In this document: in pieces, positions 50,401 to 59,687 of the stretch | Layout of the letters: the number at the start of each line of letters is the position of its first letter | Position numbering within the stretch: position 1 is the first letter of the stretch | Source of the DNA: Nautilus pompilius | Taxonomy: Eukaryota > Mollusca > Cephalopoda > Nautilida > Nautilidae | Length of the DNA stretch: 64,000 nucleotides | Assembly: GCA_018389105.1 (NCBI GenBank) | Contig: JACATO010000987.1 | Coordinates: 124,001-188,000 of the forward strand | Direction: 5' to 3' | Notes under the pieces: generated by a model | Seen by the model: the letters and a program-made list of their open reading frames with translations, nothing else | Database searches by the model: none | Told to the model about the DNA's origin: nothing | Translations under genes and position numbers: made by a program

Positions 50401-53400
50401 GCTTGTTTGATGAACATTTTTTCCCTACTTATTCTTATCCTGTTCTTTATAAAGGAAGTTTACCATCAGCTTTCTTACTGATGACAGTTTAAGATACAGA
50501 AGGTTCTTATCGAACAACCTGTTCTTCTATTTTAGTCAATTTTTTCATCCTTGAGACTGCAGCTCACAGATAGAAAAATGCATTATATTCGATACCAGCA
50601 TCTAAAGTAAAAAGGTTTACTGCAAATTTCACTAGAAAATTGATATTATGTGTAAAAATTAAGAAAGATTTATCTAGTGCATGAATACAGGCAAATGGTG
50701 TAGAAAAGGTTAAATATAAAATATTAATCATCTGTCATCTTGCAGTTTTCAGATAAACAAGGAAAATGTATGTGTATGAACTAAAAATGCACATACAGTA
50801 TCTTCCACGTACAGCTTATGAAATAACACTTTTTGAAATAAAACAAAAACATTTAAAAATTCAGGGTTTTCAAACAAACATAAGAAATAATGAGCCTAGT
50901 TCAGAGTATATCTGAAGCATATACAATGTTTCAACCTAAAACCACTTTACAATGTTCTCTTATTTTTGTTGGTTAAATACCCTGAATTTAAGACAGAAAT
51001 TATACCTGCTTATAAGAACACTTTAAAAGTTACTCCAAGTTAACATTTTCATTTCTTACATTAAAAATTAACCAAAAACACAACAAAAAAGCATTCATCA
51101 TACACCAGTTCTTCTTGTAAGCAGAATATACATACACATTAATGGATTTATCCATATAAGTACATTTCTGAAACATGCATCCTTGCACACAAATTCCTTG
51201 CCAAAACCATCAAATCGTGATAAATGGCGACTAATATTTTCCTAGTAGCTGCTGTTTCTGTCTTAAAAAAAAAAACTTGACTGAGTCTGGCAATACCTGC
51301 TGCCATACTTAGCAGTTATGCTTCTAGGGTACCAGTTATTATCAGTATCCTAGAAATCGCATTTAATCAGAAATGGAAACCCTTGTTCCAAACGTAAGTG
51401 AAACACATTGGCCGTTTCTAAATTTGCCTCTAAATGCAGCCAAACCCAGATGTAGATGTCGTTTAATTCAAAATATAGTAAAACGAATTTTTGCTTTCGC
51501 TTTTCAAAATTTTCCTCATCCAGTTAATCATAAATTTCATGCTGGACAGTACTAGTTTTCGGTCAGTAGTGTTATAAAACATCCAAATTTTGGTATCAGA
51601 TAATTCCAGCTGACATGATCTTATTTAAGGTACCTTTTTGTTCTTCTACTATTCATTCTTACAGATTTTGATATTTTTTTCTCCCCCCCCCCCTCTAAAA
51701 CCAGAATAAGCCAAATAACAAATGTCCATTCAAGTCACTACTACTGAGCCAGTTCAACATTTGCTTGTTGTTTTTTTTTTAAAAATTGTGTCTGTTAACC
51801 CCCCCCACTTTACCTTTTCATTCTTAAATATCACAAAAAAGAAAAAAAAAACCTCTCAGGTGAAATTCTAAAAGAAAATATTGGAAATGTAAGGTACAGA
51901 ACAATAGAGTGGCAGTCTTAGTACATATTAGTCACCAGGAAAGAATGAAGCAGCTTGATGCTGAAATCACATCAACCTCGACAACAATAAGTCTTGCAGG
52001 TACTTCCAGCAGAGCTATAAGTAAACTGGAGGTAAGTTAAGTCATCTGACAACAACGTTTGTAAAAAAAAAAAACAATTTTTGTATTGAAAAGAAAAAGA
52101 AAAATCTAATAATCTTTCAAACTTAGATACATATTTCACGAAAATTAAAACCTAAAATAGAGTTCTTTTAGGAAAGGTTGGGAAGCAGGCTGATTAGATT
52201 ATTTATACATCAAGAACTTCAAATCACAATTTGAAAAAAAAAAGGAAGAATGCAGTTTTAGCTGGAGATAATGAGGCATTAGTCCCTGTCTGATTGTGGA
52301 GCAAAGAAAGAGATCACAGTACTTACATTTGGTGGAATGTATTCTCTAATAGGTCTTGGAGAAGGAGGGCGATGCTGGACTCTTTCAGCATCTTCTTTGG
52401 TCCAGAAAATACAACTTAACATGGCCAATGTCTGGACATCGTATATACGACTGTAATGGTCAATCCTACAAAATATGTAATAAGTTAAACAAATATCAAA
52501 GTCTAGAATCACTGTAGTTGTCAGAGCCAGACTTTTCTAGCCCAACTTCTGGACTGAGTTGTCAAGACAGATACGACAACTTTCAGAAAGCTTGTAAAGA
52601 AAAAGAATAAAAAGAAAAATGGGAAAAAATCTCTTATAGTTACAAAAACTTTCCCAAGAATTGTTAAAGCAAAATAAATCTGCGGATTGGTAAGTACTCA
52701 CAGGGATTTCATAAGTTTCCTTCCAAATGGATGACATGCCCAGGGTGCCCCATCATCTGGATTCTCATTTGGACTGAGATGTTTACTGGCAACCAAAGAA
52801 ACCAAAGACCACACCTGCAACATTTCTCAATTGTAAATGTACCAGATACAGGTAAACATTCTGACAAAATGAAAGCAAGATAAACTGTGATGCAATAGAG
52901 TTAAACACTAAACTCTTCACACACAAAAGAAAGAAAGAAAAGCAAACTCATTACTTGTACTAGATCCTTTCTTCCACAGACCGCAGCAAGGTTACTGTTA
53001 ATACTGCACATCCTTGGTATATTTCCGATGTCAATACTAAAGAGAGAAAGAAACAAAAAGTTAATTTAAAGAACCTACCAAATAGATAAATTATTGCAGT
53101 CCAATATACCTAGTCTTGGAAAATGATATTAGTTTACTTACTTTCGTAACTACCATTGTCAAAAAAAAAAAAATGGTCAGTTCTTAATTTTAAAAAGACA
53201 ATTATTTAAGATTAAAAATCAAAACAATGAAAATGTTACATACTGGTATACTAACTACATAACTCACACACAAAGACCCTGACAATTTTTCTTGCAGGGG
53301 GTCAAAAAGACTTATCAACATAGTTGTAGTAGCTGGCATCACATTTATAACATGGAGCAATATCAGATTTTCAAGGGTCTATGGCATGATCTGTTTTTCA

Positions 53401-56400
53401 AATTTCTCAGGATGCACTATCTGCAAACTCTCATTCTTTATCAGCAGTGACTAGCAAGCCTTTACAAGCTGAAAATTTCTCCCATCAAACCAATAAAATT
53501 AGCAAACATTACAGACTAAAGATATCAAAGGAACCAGCTTTTATTTAAGAATTGCTAATCATATTAAAATGATGCATTACCTCATTAAATGGAATTTTCT
53601 TACCTTTCTATCAATAACACCACTAGTAAATATAACAGATGAAAAAATTTAAAGCAAAAATTTGATAAAATCAGAAAATTATGATCAGAAATTGACTATT
53701 GAAGGTAACCATCCTAAAAATGCACAAGCAAAGCTACAAACTACATACATGCAGCTGGCCATCTAAAAATATTAACATGCTGATACTGTATTTAATTTAT
53801 TCTAAGAGAGCCCCAAATCCAAAAGGACCCTGTCAACTTTATCTGATTGTATGATGAATATTACATATCATTCACTTTGCTGGTGTTGCTCAATTGGTAT
53901 AGCAAGTTATCCTCCCTTTATATTAAAATCACGGTTTTAAAAAAAGTTTTCATCACCAGTTTTCACTACTTTCCATGTATCCTTGCAATCCCACTTGAGG
54001 TGATAATTATATCCAGCTCATACTGCTTGGAAAAATTTCATGTAAGAATGCCTTTTGAATGCATGAAATGCTAGCATTAAATTTCAATCGAAAATACAGA
54101 GCAGCAAAATCTCTATTGGACAAAACAGCATCACAAGATCCCTTTACAGTTATCAATGTTGGAAGGCAGGATGAAAAGTACCAAAGTTTGATCCACTTTT
54201 CCAATTCATGCCATTAAGTAGCCGCTTATAGCTCTTAATGAATTCACAAAATTGCTGAATGTGAACTGATTATTCTAAATAAATCTGCTGGCTGATGCAC
54301 CAATATTCTTTTACAGGGGGGAACGGTTTCTGCAGTCGGTGTCTGTGATTTTAAGAAGTTGCTTCACAGAATGCCGTGCGACTTCGTGAGAACGTCGTCA
54401 AAAAACAGCTCTCACGGGTTAAATGCCACTGCCATTCCCAGTTTGATGTAAAACACCGCAGCAGTTCTTTGTCGCCATTTGCTTTTGGTAAAACAGATAA
54501 CCATCTGCTGCTTGATGCTTTCTGTGTGAGACACGAAAACTGCTATAACTAAAAAAACAACCAGACTGAGAGGTGGGAAGAATTATGGCGGTCTGACTTA
54601 GCCTACCTTCATTCACTAGCTGATGATAGAGTTGCTGAGCTATTAACAAATGGAAAAATGAGTGCTAAACTCAGATTATCTTCTGGTTAAAAAAAAAATG
54701 CTACTTAAAGATGAATTTATTTCACAATTTGAGATTTGGAAGATTCAAAAGTCACTCTCAAACTTACATATATCCTTCAGCCAGATGTTTATTCACTATC
54801 AACAGTGAGCTTACATTGTATATTTTAACCGGACTGACTTTTGGCTGCTTTTTGCTATCCAGATCCTTCATCTTTGTCTCTGAAGAGTCTTTCGTTCTCG
54901 ACCGGCTCCTATTTCGTTTCTGCAGCACATTAAACCAAGATGCAAAAAAAAAAAAATGGTAATAAGATGAAGGCATGCCACAAACAAACATTAACTTTTA
55001 AACAAAACCTAAATGGCTCCACACAATAAAACCACCTCATTCAGAGTAGTTTATTAGCTGAACAAAGAATCAGCAGCATCAATGAATGAAAAAAAAACAA
55101 CAAACAAACAACATGCAGGATCATCTAAAACCTGCATCTTTACATCCCATTAGCCAACCAACAAATGACAGACAAACAACATTTGTGGTTAGAATAATGG
55201 CTCAGCCACATTTCAGTCCCCTTGATCTCTCAACCCTAAAACATCTGCTAATCTGTGGTGGGAGGAGATGTGTCAAGCAACATCTAGTTCATGACTTGCC
55301 ACTACATAAAAAAATCAACAAATATTCAAGATAGGCTCTGTTCTTCATTGGGAGGCTGCTGTTAAAATGGACAGTGGCCATATCAAGCATTTTCAGATTG
55401 TTACCTTTTCTGTATATTGTACTTTAATTAATTGTGTATTTTATTTATGCATGGACTTTATCAGTGGTTCCTGAAAACAGTTGTGTTTTCAATGTTCTGT
55501 TCCAATACAAATATTCAGTGTTTCACCTGGCTACAGAGGATGCAGCATAAGTGACTGGACACCATGCACATCTGTAGATATATAAATGGATTAATACATA
55601 GATGCTAACCCTAGAAGAAACAAAATCAGTAGGCAGGGGTCCATGAGATATGCACCACAGAAGCCTTGGAGGCAGAGCCCTTAGAAAGTAGTATATAAAA
55701 GATAACACTCATAGGACTAATTCTTTCTTCATATCTGAATATTTAATGTTTCTTTAATAGTAAATACAGATCAAAAAAATTTTAAAAAGGTTTCAGAGGA
55801 TACGTTCAGCCATGAACTCAGACCTAAGACAAAAACTAGAAGTTTATTTTGTTTAAGAGGCTCATAAGTGGAAGCCTTGATTTTTTTTTTAAGAAACCTT
55901 CTGAGAACACGTTTTTCTCACTGCTCCAACGAACTAATAATATAGGGTTTGTACCAAGTAAAAAGTAAATGCAAATGATACACCATAACATATTAATCCA
56001 AAAAACCTAACCTGACTTTTAGATCCATACTAGATCAGAAATGTAATTATAATGCACTGTAATTAAAACATTAGATGTGTTTTTTGGGATTAAGTTCTCT
56101 CAATTTACTTATACATTACATCTTATAGTAATGCCCAGTTCCTTCCAAGTGTATAGCTGTGAGATTTGCTCCACTGTGTCCAGTATGTCTGGCAATTTGT
56201 ACATTGTTTCACCTTACAAAAATATTTTCACACTTCACTACAATTATTATAGTTGTTTTATACTGGAGGACCGCAGTCACCAAATCTTACCAACCTTTAA
56301 TTTTGGAAAATCTCGGGTTTGCTCATCCACTTTCAACTGAAGGCATTTACCTGACATAAAAATATAATTTTCACAAACTGGTCTAGTGCTTGTTTTTCCA

Positions 56401-59400
56401 CTAAGGGGGTCTGGAAGGGACTTCTACTATGTTGGTTAGGTCAATCAAAGTTGGAGCGCACTGGGCACTGTCATGCTAGCTGCAGCAGCCAGTGTCTCAC
56501 AGCCATCTTCTTCCAGTTACTGTACAAGGTCCCAGCCAACAAGAGACCAATAGGAGCTACAATGACAACAACTGCAACCATTCTGGCAGCTTTGCTGTTA
56601 GTACAGAGAGAATAAAGGTGAGGACTGAAAATAACTTAACAGAAGGTGCGCGTGGAGGAGCCTCCCTGCATAGTTACCTGGTATGGCTGTAGCTGCGCAG
56701 CAGTGCTATACTTACTTCACGACTGTTTTAACAATCAGTTTATCCTTATTCTGAGGAATGAATACACAAGGAAAATCAAGAACTTTTTCCTGGCATTTTC
56801 CCAGGATTCAAGAACTTCTCAAGGTTATTATTTGTGGATACAAGGACCATTCCAGGCCGTGCAGACTCTCTAACTCCAGCCAACACTGCGGTTACCAAGA
56901 ACCTAACAAGATGGGGGTTAGTAGCACTTTCATTAAAATTCCCCAGGAAATTGAAATCCATGTCCCATCCACTTCAATCGAAATCGAACACCTTTTGTCT
57001 GGTGATGATGGATCTGTCATCGATTTTATCTGATAACAAATCCTTAAAAAAAAATTTTAAAAAAATGTTTCCTATAATTCAGAGCATTTTAATAGAAATG
57101 CCTGGCACCACTGTAAAAATTCTACATGCGAAGGAAGACCCGCGTTACCCTGACTGACAGGTGGTATATTTAGGTTGCTAACGACGATGCAGACTACAAA
57201 GCATAACAGAAAGTCACAAAAGACTTCCAGAAGACTTGCATTCCTCCTCAATTTCTCTCCTTTTGCCTGTTTTTTTTTTCTTTCCTATATTTATCTATTT
57301 TCAAACACAGGCTCTGCATTTGTCTGCCTGTACTACGAAAAACACCTCAGCCAGGTGTCCAAAAAAAGTGTCACCATAAAAATATCCAGCATATGGAAAA
57401 TGAAATAAACCAACAATTATACCAAAAGTGCAAATATCGGGAGTATTATATGGGGATTTGGGAGTGGGCCAGGCATGTATGCTAATATAAAAATAGTCTT
57501 CTTCCTAGTCACCAGATGTTTATAAACTTATTCCTGCACATAAATGGAAAGAAAAGTAAGATTATCTTTCCTATTTAACCAATGAGACAAAACAATGGTA
57601 AACATGGTGAAGACTGATGCTCCTGACCAACTCACCCTGTCTCTGTAATAGAAGTTACTGATGGAGTAAACTCCAGATGAAGCTGGGGGACTTCTAGAAA
57701 ACAAAGCTGAGTAGGGTGCTGAAGACTGTGGAGACCTCATCCCTGCTGATGACTGGACATATGCCAGAGCTGACAGAGACCTAAATGACAATGAAAAACG
57801 GAAATCATATGATTTTAATCAATGGTTTTTAATATTTGTTCAAAGGAAAGTAATCACATTCAAACACAAAATAATAATGTGTGTAACAAATCTAGTGATA
57901 AGGAGCTACCAAAATCTTTCAATAAACAGGTGCATACAAAAGCTAGGTTCCAACAGGTCAAATGTACAGAATTTGGCCTCAAACATGATGGACAGCAGTG
58001 TTCTTCAGTGATGAAAACTATTTTCCACAGCAGAAGGGTGATGGCTGAAAGACATTTTTTAGCCACCAACCTGCCAGATTCAGCACAGGTGCCGTGTTAT
58101 GTGGAGAGGCCCTACCACCACCACACTGATCTTGTGCAGAGAAACCTGACAGTGACCAGATGTACAGATATGAGATCCTACAAAAACATGTTGTTCCCTG
58201 GTGGAATATTCCCAGAAAGCAAGACTTGGCTGCCAACACTGATACGCAGCCCTACTGTTTCTGGTACTTGAATACCAACAAACATCTCTGGGACGAGCCT
58301 GGTCCTTGTGAGCCAGTTGGTGTTCCAGAGTCACATGCTTCAGGCCTTAGGAAAACCATGGAGGAACATCCTGCTGCAGCTGGGGATGAGTGCGAGTTGC
58401 AGGTACTACTCCTCCACTCACGTCTCCAGGTTGTTGTGTTGTTGCCATGATCAGTTCAAATGTGATTTCCTTTGTGGCTATCAAATCAATGACAAAAACG
58501 ATGACGTGTCTAGTCGCAAGGGCAGGTGTATTTTGACCCTACATTTCATTGTTACATAACTTTATTTTCTGAATAGCAAAACTTTACCTATCAGGACTAA
58601 TCTCTAACCTCCTTAATCTACTATGAACTACATGTTTTTTAAAGGTTTTTAACACGAAACTTGAAACTTTTCATCAGCTAAAAACTTACTTTGGTGTTTT
58701 CTCTGCAACAGGTTTTTTGGTAACAGTTGGTCTACCAAAACACACCAAATAACCTGTAAGACAATGAAGTAAACGCTACCATCATCATTCCAAATTTGTC
58801 TGCTTGCTTTTTTGAATTAAGTCACCAAATGCATTACATACAAGTCAGTAAAAAAAAATTATAATTCTTCAACCTAACAGGAAAAAATTAAAAATAAAAT
58901 AAAGTTTCCAGGAAATATTTGGGGAAATGATGGAACAGTTCCTTTAATATCAAAAGATATTTATTGATATCTCAAGTCAATCTTTGAAGTTGTCCAAAGA
59001 TTTTCACTTGGTTTGGTTGAACGCTGACCTCCCCTGATTTCCCAGGAGGCGTCAACCTCAAACCCCACTTCAGGAAAACAGAGCAGCTGTTATGGGAGTT
59101 AGGGATTATAAACTCAGAGAAATATCCACAAGAGACTTTCCACCTGCTTAGCAGAAATAAAAAAGATGATAATGATTATTTTTAAATAAATGGATAAGAT
59201 GACAGTGACTTAGGCACAGAGTGAAAAACTCATGACATTCAAATATAATTTTTTTTGTAATTTTAAAAAAAAAAAAAAATGTCTTAAGCCTACAGTGGGC
59301 CTGCCAGACAGAGCATAGGATGGATTCCACAGACATCTGTGTGACAGACTGCACACTGAAACTAAGACTGAAAGACAGACAGACAGACAGACAGAGACCA

Positions 59401-59687
59401 TCATTATACCATGGATATATGAATTGCCTGTTTCATACAGGACGAGAGAGGAGTTAATAAGGGTCTTGAAACAGGTGAACTGAGAAATTACTATTCTTGT
59501 GAACACTGGATATAAAATAACGAATATTTTGTTTACCTGCTGAACAAAATCGAGCCCCACTTGTTCGAGGAAAAGGAACAGAACTGTCCTGAAATCCATA
59601 GTAATAGCAACTTGATAAAATGGCTGGTTGCTGTTTTGGTGGGACATTAAATGACACTTCTGTATCTGGAGACTTTCGTTCTTCTGC
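23332..59687 (-). CDS. WDR59: WDR59, GATOR2 subunit (3' half, 13 exons)
   Basis: WDR59 is part of GATOR2 (with MIOS, WDR24, SEH1L and SEC13), which opposes GATOR1 and so permits mTORC1 activation at the lysosome when amino acids are present. Exons in transcript order are 59687-59537, 58753-58690, 57780-57636, 54919-54768, 53036-52955, 52814-52702, 52465-52327, 41233-41176, 33576-33478, 27787-27676, 26021-25879, 24310-24203 and 23468-23332. All introns are GT-AG and the phases agree throughout, giving 1503 nt: 500 codons and a stop. Diagnostic matches to vertebrate WDR59 from memory are PFPRTSGARFC, RSLSALA, GRKDLVQVWSL, HPFGR, RDVQTLAM (here YDVQTLAM), EQFKKSY.EILYKW, and the zinc-binding end FCLACGHGGH...EWF...CPSGCGC. 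The WD40 propeller and RWD domain exons are missing and should lie beyond 64000. Confidence 0.93.
23469..24202 (-). other. WDR59 intron
   Basis: AT-rich intron between the last two coding exons, GT donor at 24202-24201. I see no repeat family in it. Confidence 0.85.
24203..24310 (-). CDS. WDR59: WDR59 exon, cysteine-rich zinc module
   Basis: It encodes LLVRCHYCKSCTKASHC, then DQCHN and CAVCQIGVKG. Four CxxC-type pairs lead into FCLACGHGG of the next exon. The donor reads AAAG|GTAAGAG and the acceptor TTTTCAG|AG. Confidence 0.93.
24311..25351 (-). other. WDR59 intron, unique-looking part
   Basis: AT-rich intron. A possible SINE-like remnant is at about 24460-24560 (CCACCAGCCAAAGATGTGGG and following), too weak to call firmly. 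Confidence 0.7.
25352..25864 (-). mobile_element. 513-bp pogo-like element with terminal inverted repeats
   Basis: The left end TACCATATTTTTCAG and the inverted right end TACCCTATTTTTCAG differ at one base, and similarity continues into CAAGTC/TAAGTC. Inside, the minus strand near 25560-25690 reads YGVSEKFVHSLQKAKDSLR, like the VSEKLVRDWRKAKD helix-turn-helix of pogo/CENPB-type transposases. The catalytic domain is absent, so this is a deletion derivative that depended on a full-length relative. It lies in a WDR59 intron, 14 nt from the 5' splice site. Confidence 0.75.
25879..26021 (-). CDS. WDR59: WDR59 exon
   Basis: It encodes LLDPACARQYEQFKKSYSEI, then LYKWKYFNKHAEIVKH. This matches the conserved LLDP..(Q)F..FKK.Y.EILYRW segment before the zinc module in vertebrate WDR59. 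The donor is G|GTAAGTGAT. Confidence 0.94.
26022..27675 (-). other. WDR59 intron with possible SINE remnant
   Basis: AT-rich. GGCATGGCTTCTTTTTCTTT near 26866 resembles the SINE core seen elsewhere in the window, preceded by a poor box B-like stretch. An (A)n run lies near 26985. Nothing else was recognised. Confidence 0.6.
27676..27787 (-). CDS. WDR59: WDR59 exon, low-conservation linker
   Basis: It encodes INLRRSNSWSDSYEGYKFEN and a polar stretch ending HLKNC. It was placed by phase (starts with two bases of a codon, ends with two), GT-AG sites and the partial match to the W.(E)...EE..F linker of vertebrate WDR59. Confidence 0.85.
27788..31792 (-). other. WDR59 intron, 5.7 kb in total (first part)
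   Basis: AT-rich intron sequence. Apart from the SINE at 28.27-28.44 kb I see no recognisable element. Open frames here (for example 28795-28995 minus) have no known domain. Confidence 0.65.
28275..28445 (+). repeat. tRNA-derived SINE, best-preserved copy
   Basis: Box A-like TGGTGTAGCGGTCTAATGGG starts near 28282 and box B-like AAGTCCAATTCC lies near 28334, about 50 bases apart as in tRNA-type pol III promoters. The core CTGGCATGGTTTCTTCTAG follows at about 28377. It lies antisense to WDR59. The unit length is about 170 bases. Confidence 0.65.
31793..32891 (-). mobile_element. Decayed mariner DNA transposon, end to end
   Basis: Terminal repeats match: GAGGTCTGATAAAAAAAGTTCC at the left and, inverted, GAGGTTTGATCAAAATGTTCCC at the right. 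The minus strand between them encodes mariner transposase segments: TETHQQFSRH and SVED, ETWVYI.. in the catalytic region, RPKKAKQVRLKVE, and 32176-31907 with FPTEGQTVNRAFY, WKSKTWLLHH and a C-terminal remainder. Family features such as (D)ETWVY.YD and W.LHHDNAP are partly changed. There are several stops and frame changes, so it is inactive. Confidence 0.85.
33478..33576 (-). CDS. WDR59: WDR59 exon, divergent linker
   Basis: It encodes GWQPLTQSVAPPMLLNKICS, then HPNITTPALLHPG. It is supported by an open frame, CAG acceptor, CAG|GTAGGT donor and phase that fits both neighbours (one base in, one base out). Only the GW at its start aligns with the GGWNIAG stretch of vertebrate WDR59, so it may be lineage-specific. 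Confidence 0.78.
34295..34940 (+). mobile_element. Tc1-like element with inverted ends, internally deleted
   Basis: TTGGAAATAATTATGGAAA at 34301-34319 is perfectly repeated in inverse at 34916-34934. In between, the plus strand from 34522 encodes the C-terminal part of a Tc1 transposase: PTHTANMVKNCLE, then MPWFARSPDMNIVEVIWGY, matching P.HTA..V..(W)L and LPWPAQSPDLNPIENLWG. The N-terminal and first catalytic parts are missing, so it is a shortened, inactive copy about 640 bp long. Confidence 0.85.
35280..35500 (-). repeat. tRNA-derived SINE-like copy
   Basis: Read on the minus strand, box A-like TGGCTTAATGGATAGCTGAG (35494 downward) is followed by box B-like GCAGATAGAACCCACG (about 35450) and the core CCATGGTTTCTTC (35413-35401), then a longer body. 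It shares order and core with the 28.3-kb copy. Confidence 0.6.
35920..36080 (+). repeat. tRNA-derived SINE-like copy
   Basis: Box B-like CCAAGTTCAACCCAGGG (35979) precedes the core GTGACATGGTTTCTTCTCAC (36004). The box A half near 35955 is degraded. Confidence 0.55.
37364..37760. mobile_element. Unidentified element with sub-repetitive inverted ends
   Basis: The left end (37364-37465) is a run of five to six variants of GTCTAAAAGCACTTTG, a roughly 18-base unit. The right end (37681-37760) carries the reverse complement of the same unit in at least four variants (for example TTTAGCTCTAGGTGCC, GTAGACCAAACTG). About 220 bases of AT-rich DNA lie between. This foldback-like layout suggests a non-autonomous DNA transposon whose family I cannot name. 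Confidence 0.55.
41176..41233 (-). CDS. WDR59: WDR59 exon, short Ser/Gly linker
   Basis: It encodes YSPYHTVSSATNLSKGGGP. The acceptor is TTTCGCAG, the donor GA|GTAAGT, and it is 58 nt with phase 0 in and 1 out, matching both neighbours. It aligns loosely with the SRYPSFTSSG...LNTGG stretch of vertebrate WDR59. CpG content is higher than in the flanking introns. Confidence 0.85.
43631..43662. repeat. (CAAA)n microsatellite
   Basis: At least seven CAAA units followed by A-rich variants, inside a WDR59 intron. Confidence 0.9.
45100..46200 (-). mobile_element. Decayed Tc1-like DNA transposon
   Basis: On the minus strand, 46177 downward reads MPDLHLTSNEMAQTIGMLQG, then IAVASQ..VH.SVISR, matching the N-terminal paired-type HTH of Tc1 transposases (LT..ER..AI.ML..G.SQ..VA...GV..S.ISR..RY). 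Further down near 45.45 kb come HHQAHTVSALHFRSTD and SRLNPKQ, the remains of the catalytic DNARPH...SPDLNPIE blocks. Several breaks make it inactive. Confidence 0.8.
47140..48700 (+). mobile_element. Decayed hAT transposon of the ZBED5/Charlie type
   Basis: Segments in order on the plus strand: HLDSYFKSKHNKV (BED-finger remnant near 47225), VQLDETTEALLLSYVSCVDQ (47468, catalytic aspartate block QLDEST..S...QLL.YVRY), EVMLFCESLETATTAAATYD (47545, matching FLFC..L.TTT.A), and SYLADVFGKL-like residues near 48065. Finally LPFPSSCLVKDAFSTITDL (48515) matches the dimerisation-region end F.STYLCE.GFS.L...K. Many stops and frame changes; inactive. A ZBED5-like host gene is unlikely because no intact frame remains. 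Confidence 0.8.
48900..49010 (-). repeat. SINE-like tRNA-related remnant
   Basis: On the minus strand, GGTTGGTGTCTTAGCAGTTA (box A-like) is followed by GGACTGAGGGTCCAAGTTTT (box B-like). The body downstream is degraded. Confidence 0.45.
52327..52465 (-). CDS. WDR59: WDR59 exon
   Basis: It encodes IDHYSRIYDVQTLAMLSCIF, then WTKEDAERVQHRPPSPRP and REYIPPN. It matches the alpha-solenoid segment LAHYCRLRDVQTLAMLC of vertebrate WDR59, one of the strongest matches. The donor is AAT|GTAAGT. Confidence 0.96.
52702..52814 (-). CDS. WDR59: WDR59 exon
   Basis: It encodes VWSLVSLVASKHLSPNENPD, then DGAPWACHPFGRKLMKSL, equivalent to VWSL..VA......PWA.HPFGR.L..SLL in vertebrates. GTTGCAG acceptor and CT|GTGAGT donor. 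Confidence 0.95.
52955..53036 (-). CDS. WDR59: WDR59 exon
   Basis: It encodes IDIGNIPRMCSINSNLAAVC, then GRKDLVQ, matching LNVNDIQETCQKNA..ALLVGRKDLVQ. The acceptor is TCTCTTTAG. The first base completes an Ile codon begun in the previous exon. Confidence 0.95.
53037..54767 (-). other. WDR59 intron
   Basis: AT-rich intron. The part at 54300-54650 is somewhat GC-richer and has a CpG cluster near 54380, but I could not assign it to a known repeat. Confidence 0.6.
54768..54919 (-). CDS. WDR59: WDR59 exon, basic linker
   Basis: It encodes KRNRSRSRTKDSSETKMKDL, then DSKKQPKVSPVKIYNVSSLL and IVNKHLAEGY. The basic start and the end correspond to KSRRWKSKREG...VIIQDIACLLPVHKSLGELYI in vertebrates. 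Donor AT|GTAAGT. Confidence 0.92.
54920..57635 (-). other. WDR59 intron, 2.7 kb
   Basis: AT-rich. Open frames at 56077-56340 and 56758-57157 (plus) show no domain that I recognise. No transposon ends were seen. Confidence 0.6.
57636..57780 (-). CDS. WDR59: WDR59 exon
   Basis: It encodes SLSALAYVQSSAGMRSPQSS, then a Ser/Pro-rich stretch and SISNFYYRDR, matching RSLSALSAY...SGSP...VSISSFYYKER. Donor AGG|GTGAGT. Confidence 0.95.
57940..58460 (+). mobile_element. Decayed Tc1-like DNA transposon
   Basis: Plus-strand segments: FGLKHDGQQ (matching the F.L.HDGR block), YVERPYHHH, LTVTRCTD, EILQKHVVPW and NTNKHLWDEPG, in the order of Tc1 transposases (GNLT..RY.DEIL..HVVP ... SPDLNPIEHLWDELG). The segments lie in more than one frame, so the copy is dead. 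It is within the WDR59 intron 57781-58689, antisense to the gene. Confidence 0.7.
58690..58753 (-). CDS. WDR59: WDR59 exon, 64 nt
   Basis: It encodes YLVCFGRPTVTKKPVAEKTP, matching GYLVYFTRPMTMHR...PTEPTP. Acceptor TTACAG, donor AAA|GTAAGT; two bases at each end belong to split codons. Confidence 0.93.
59373..59396. repeat. (GACA)n microsatellite
   Basis: About six GACA units inside a WDR59 intron. A shorter GACA run occurs at about 47924-47940. Confidence 0.85.
59537..59687 (-). CDS. WDR59: WDR59 exon, first one found in the window
   Basis: It encodes AEERKSPDTEVSFNVPPKQQ, then YYYGFQDSSVPFPRTSGARF and CSAG. PFPRTSGARFC.AG is identical to the vertebrate motif. The acceptor is TTACTCTCAG at the upstream side. 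The previous exon should end in phase 0 and was not found. Confidence 0.95.

Larger units (their letters stand above)
41234..52326 (-). other. WDR59 intron, 11 kb, transposon-rich
   Basis: The largest intron seen. It contains (GT)n at 41990-42009, (CAAA)n at about 43631-43662, a Tc1-like copy (45.1-46.2), a hAT copy (47.1-48.7) and a SINE-like copy (48.9-49.0). The parts at 41.5-45.0 and 49.1-52.3 kb are AT-rich with GA, poly-A and poly-C runs, and no gene was recognised. Confidence 0.75.

Noticed and set aside
53037-54767. An extra WDR59 exon near 54.42-54.65 kb
   Set aside because: The minus-strand frame has no similarity to WDR59 and the flanking exons already join in frame without it.
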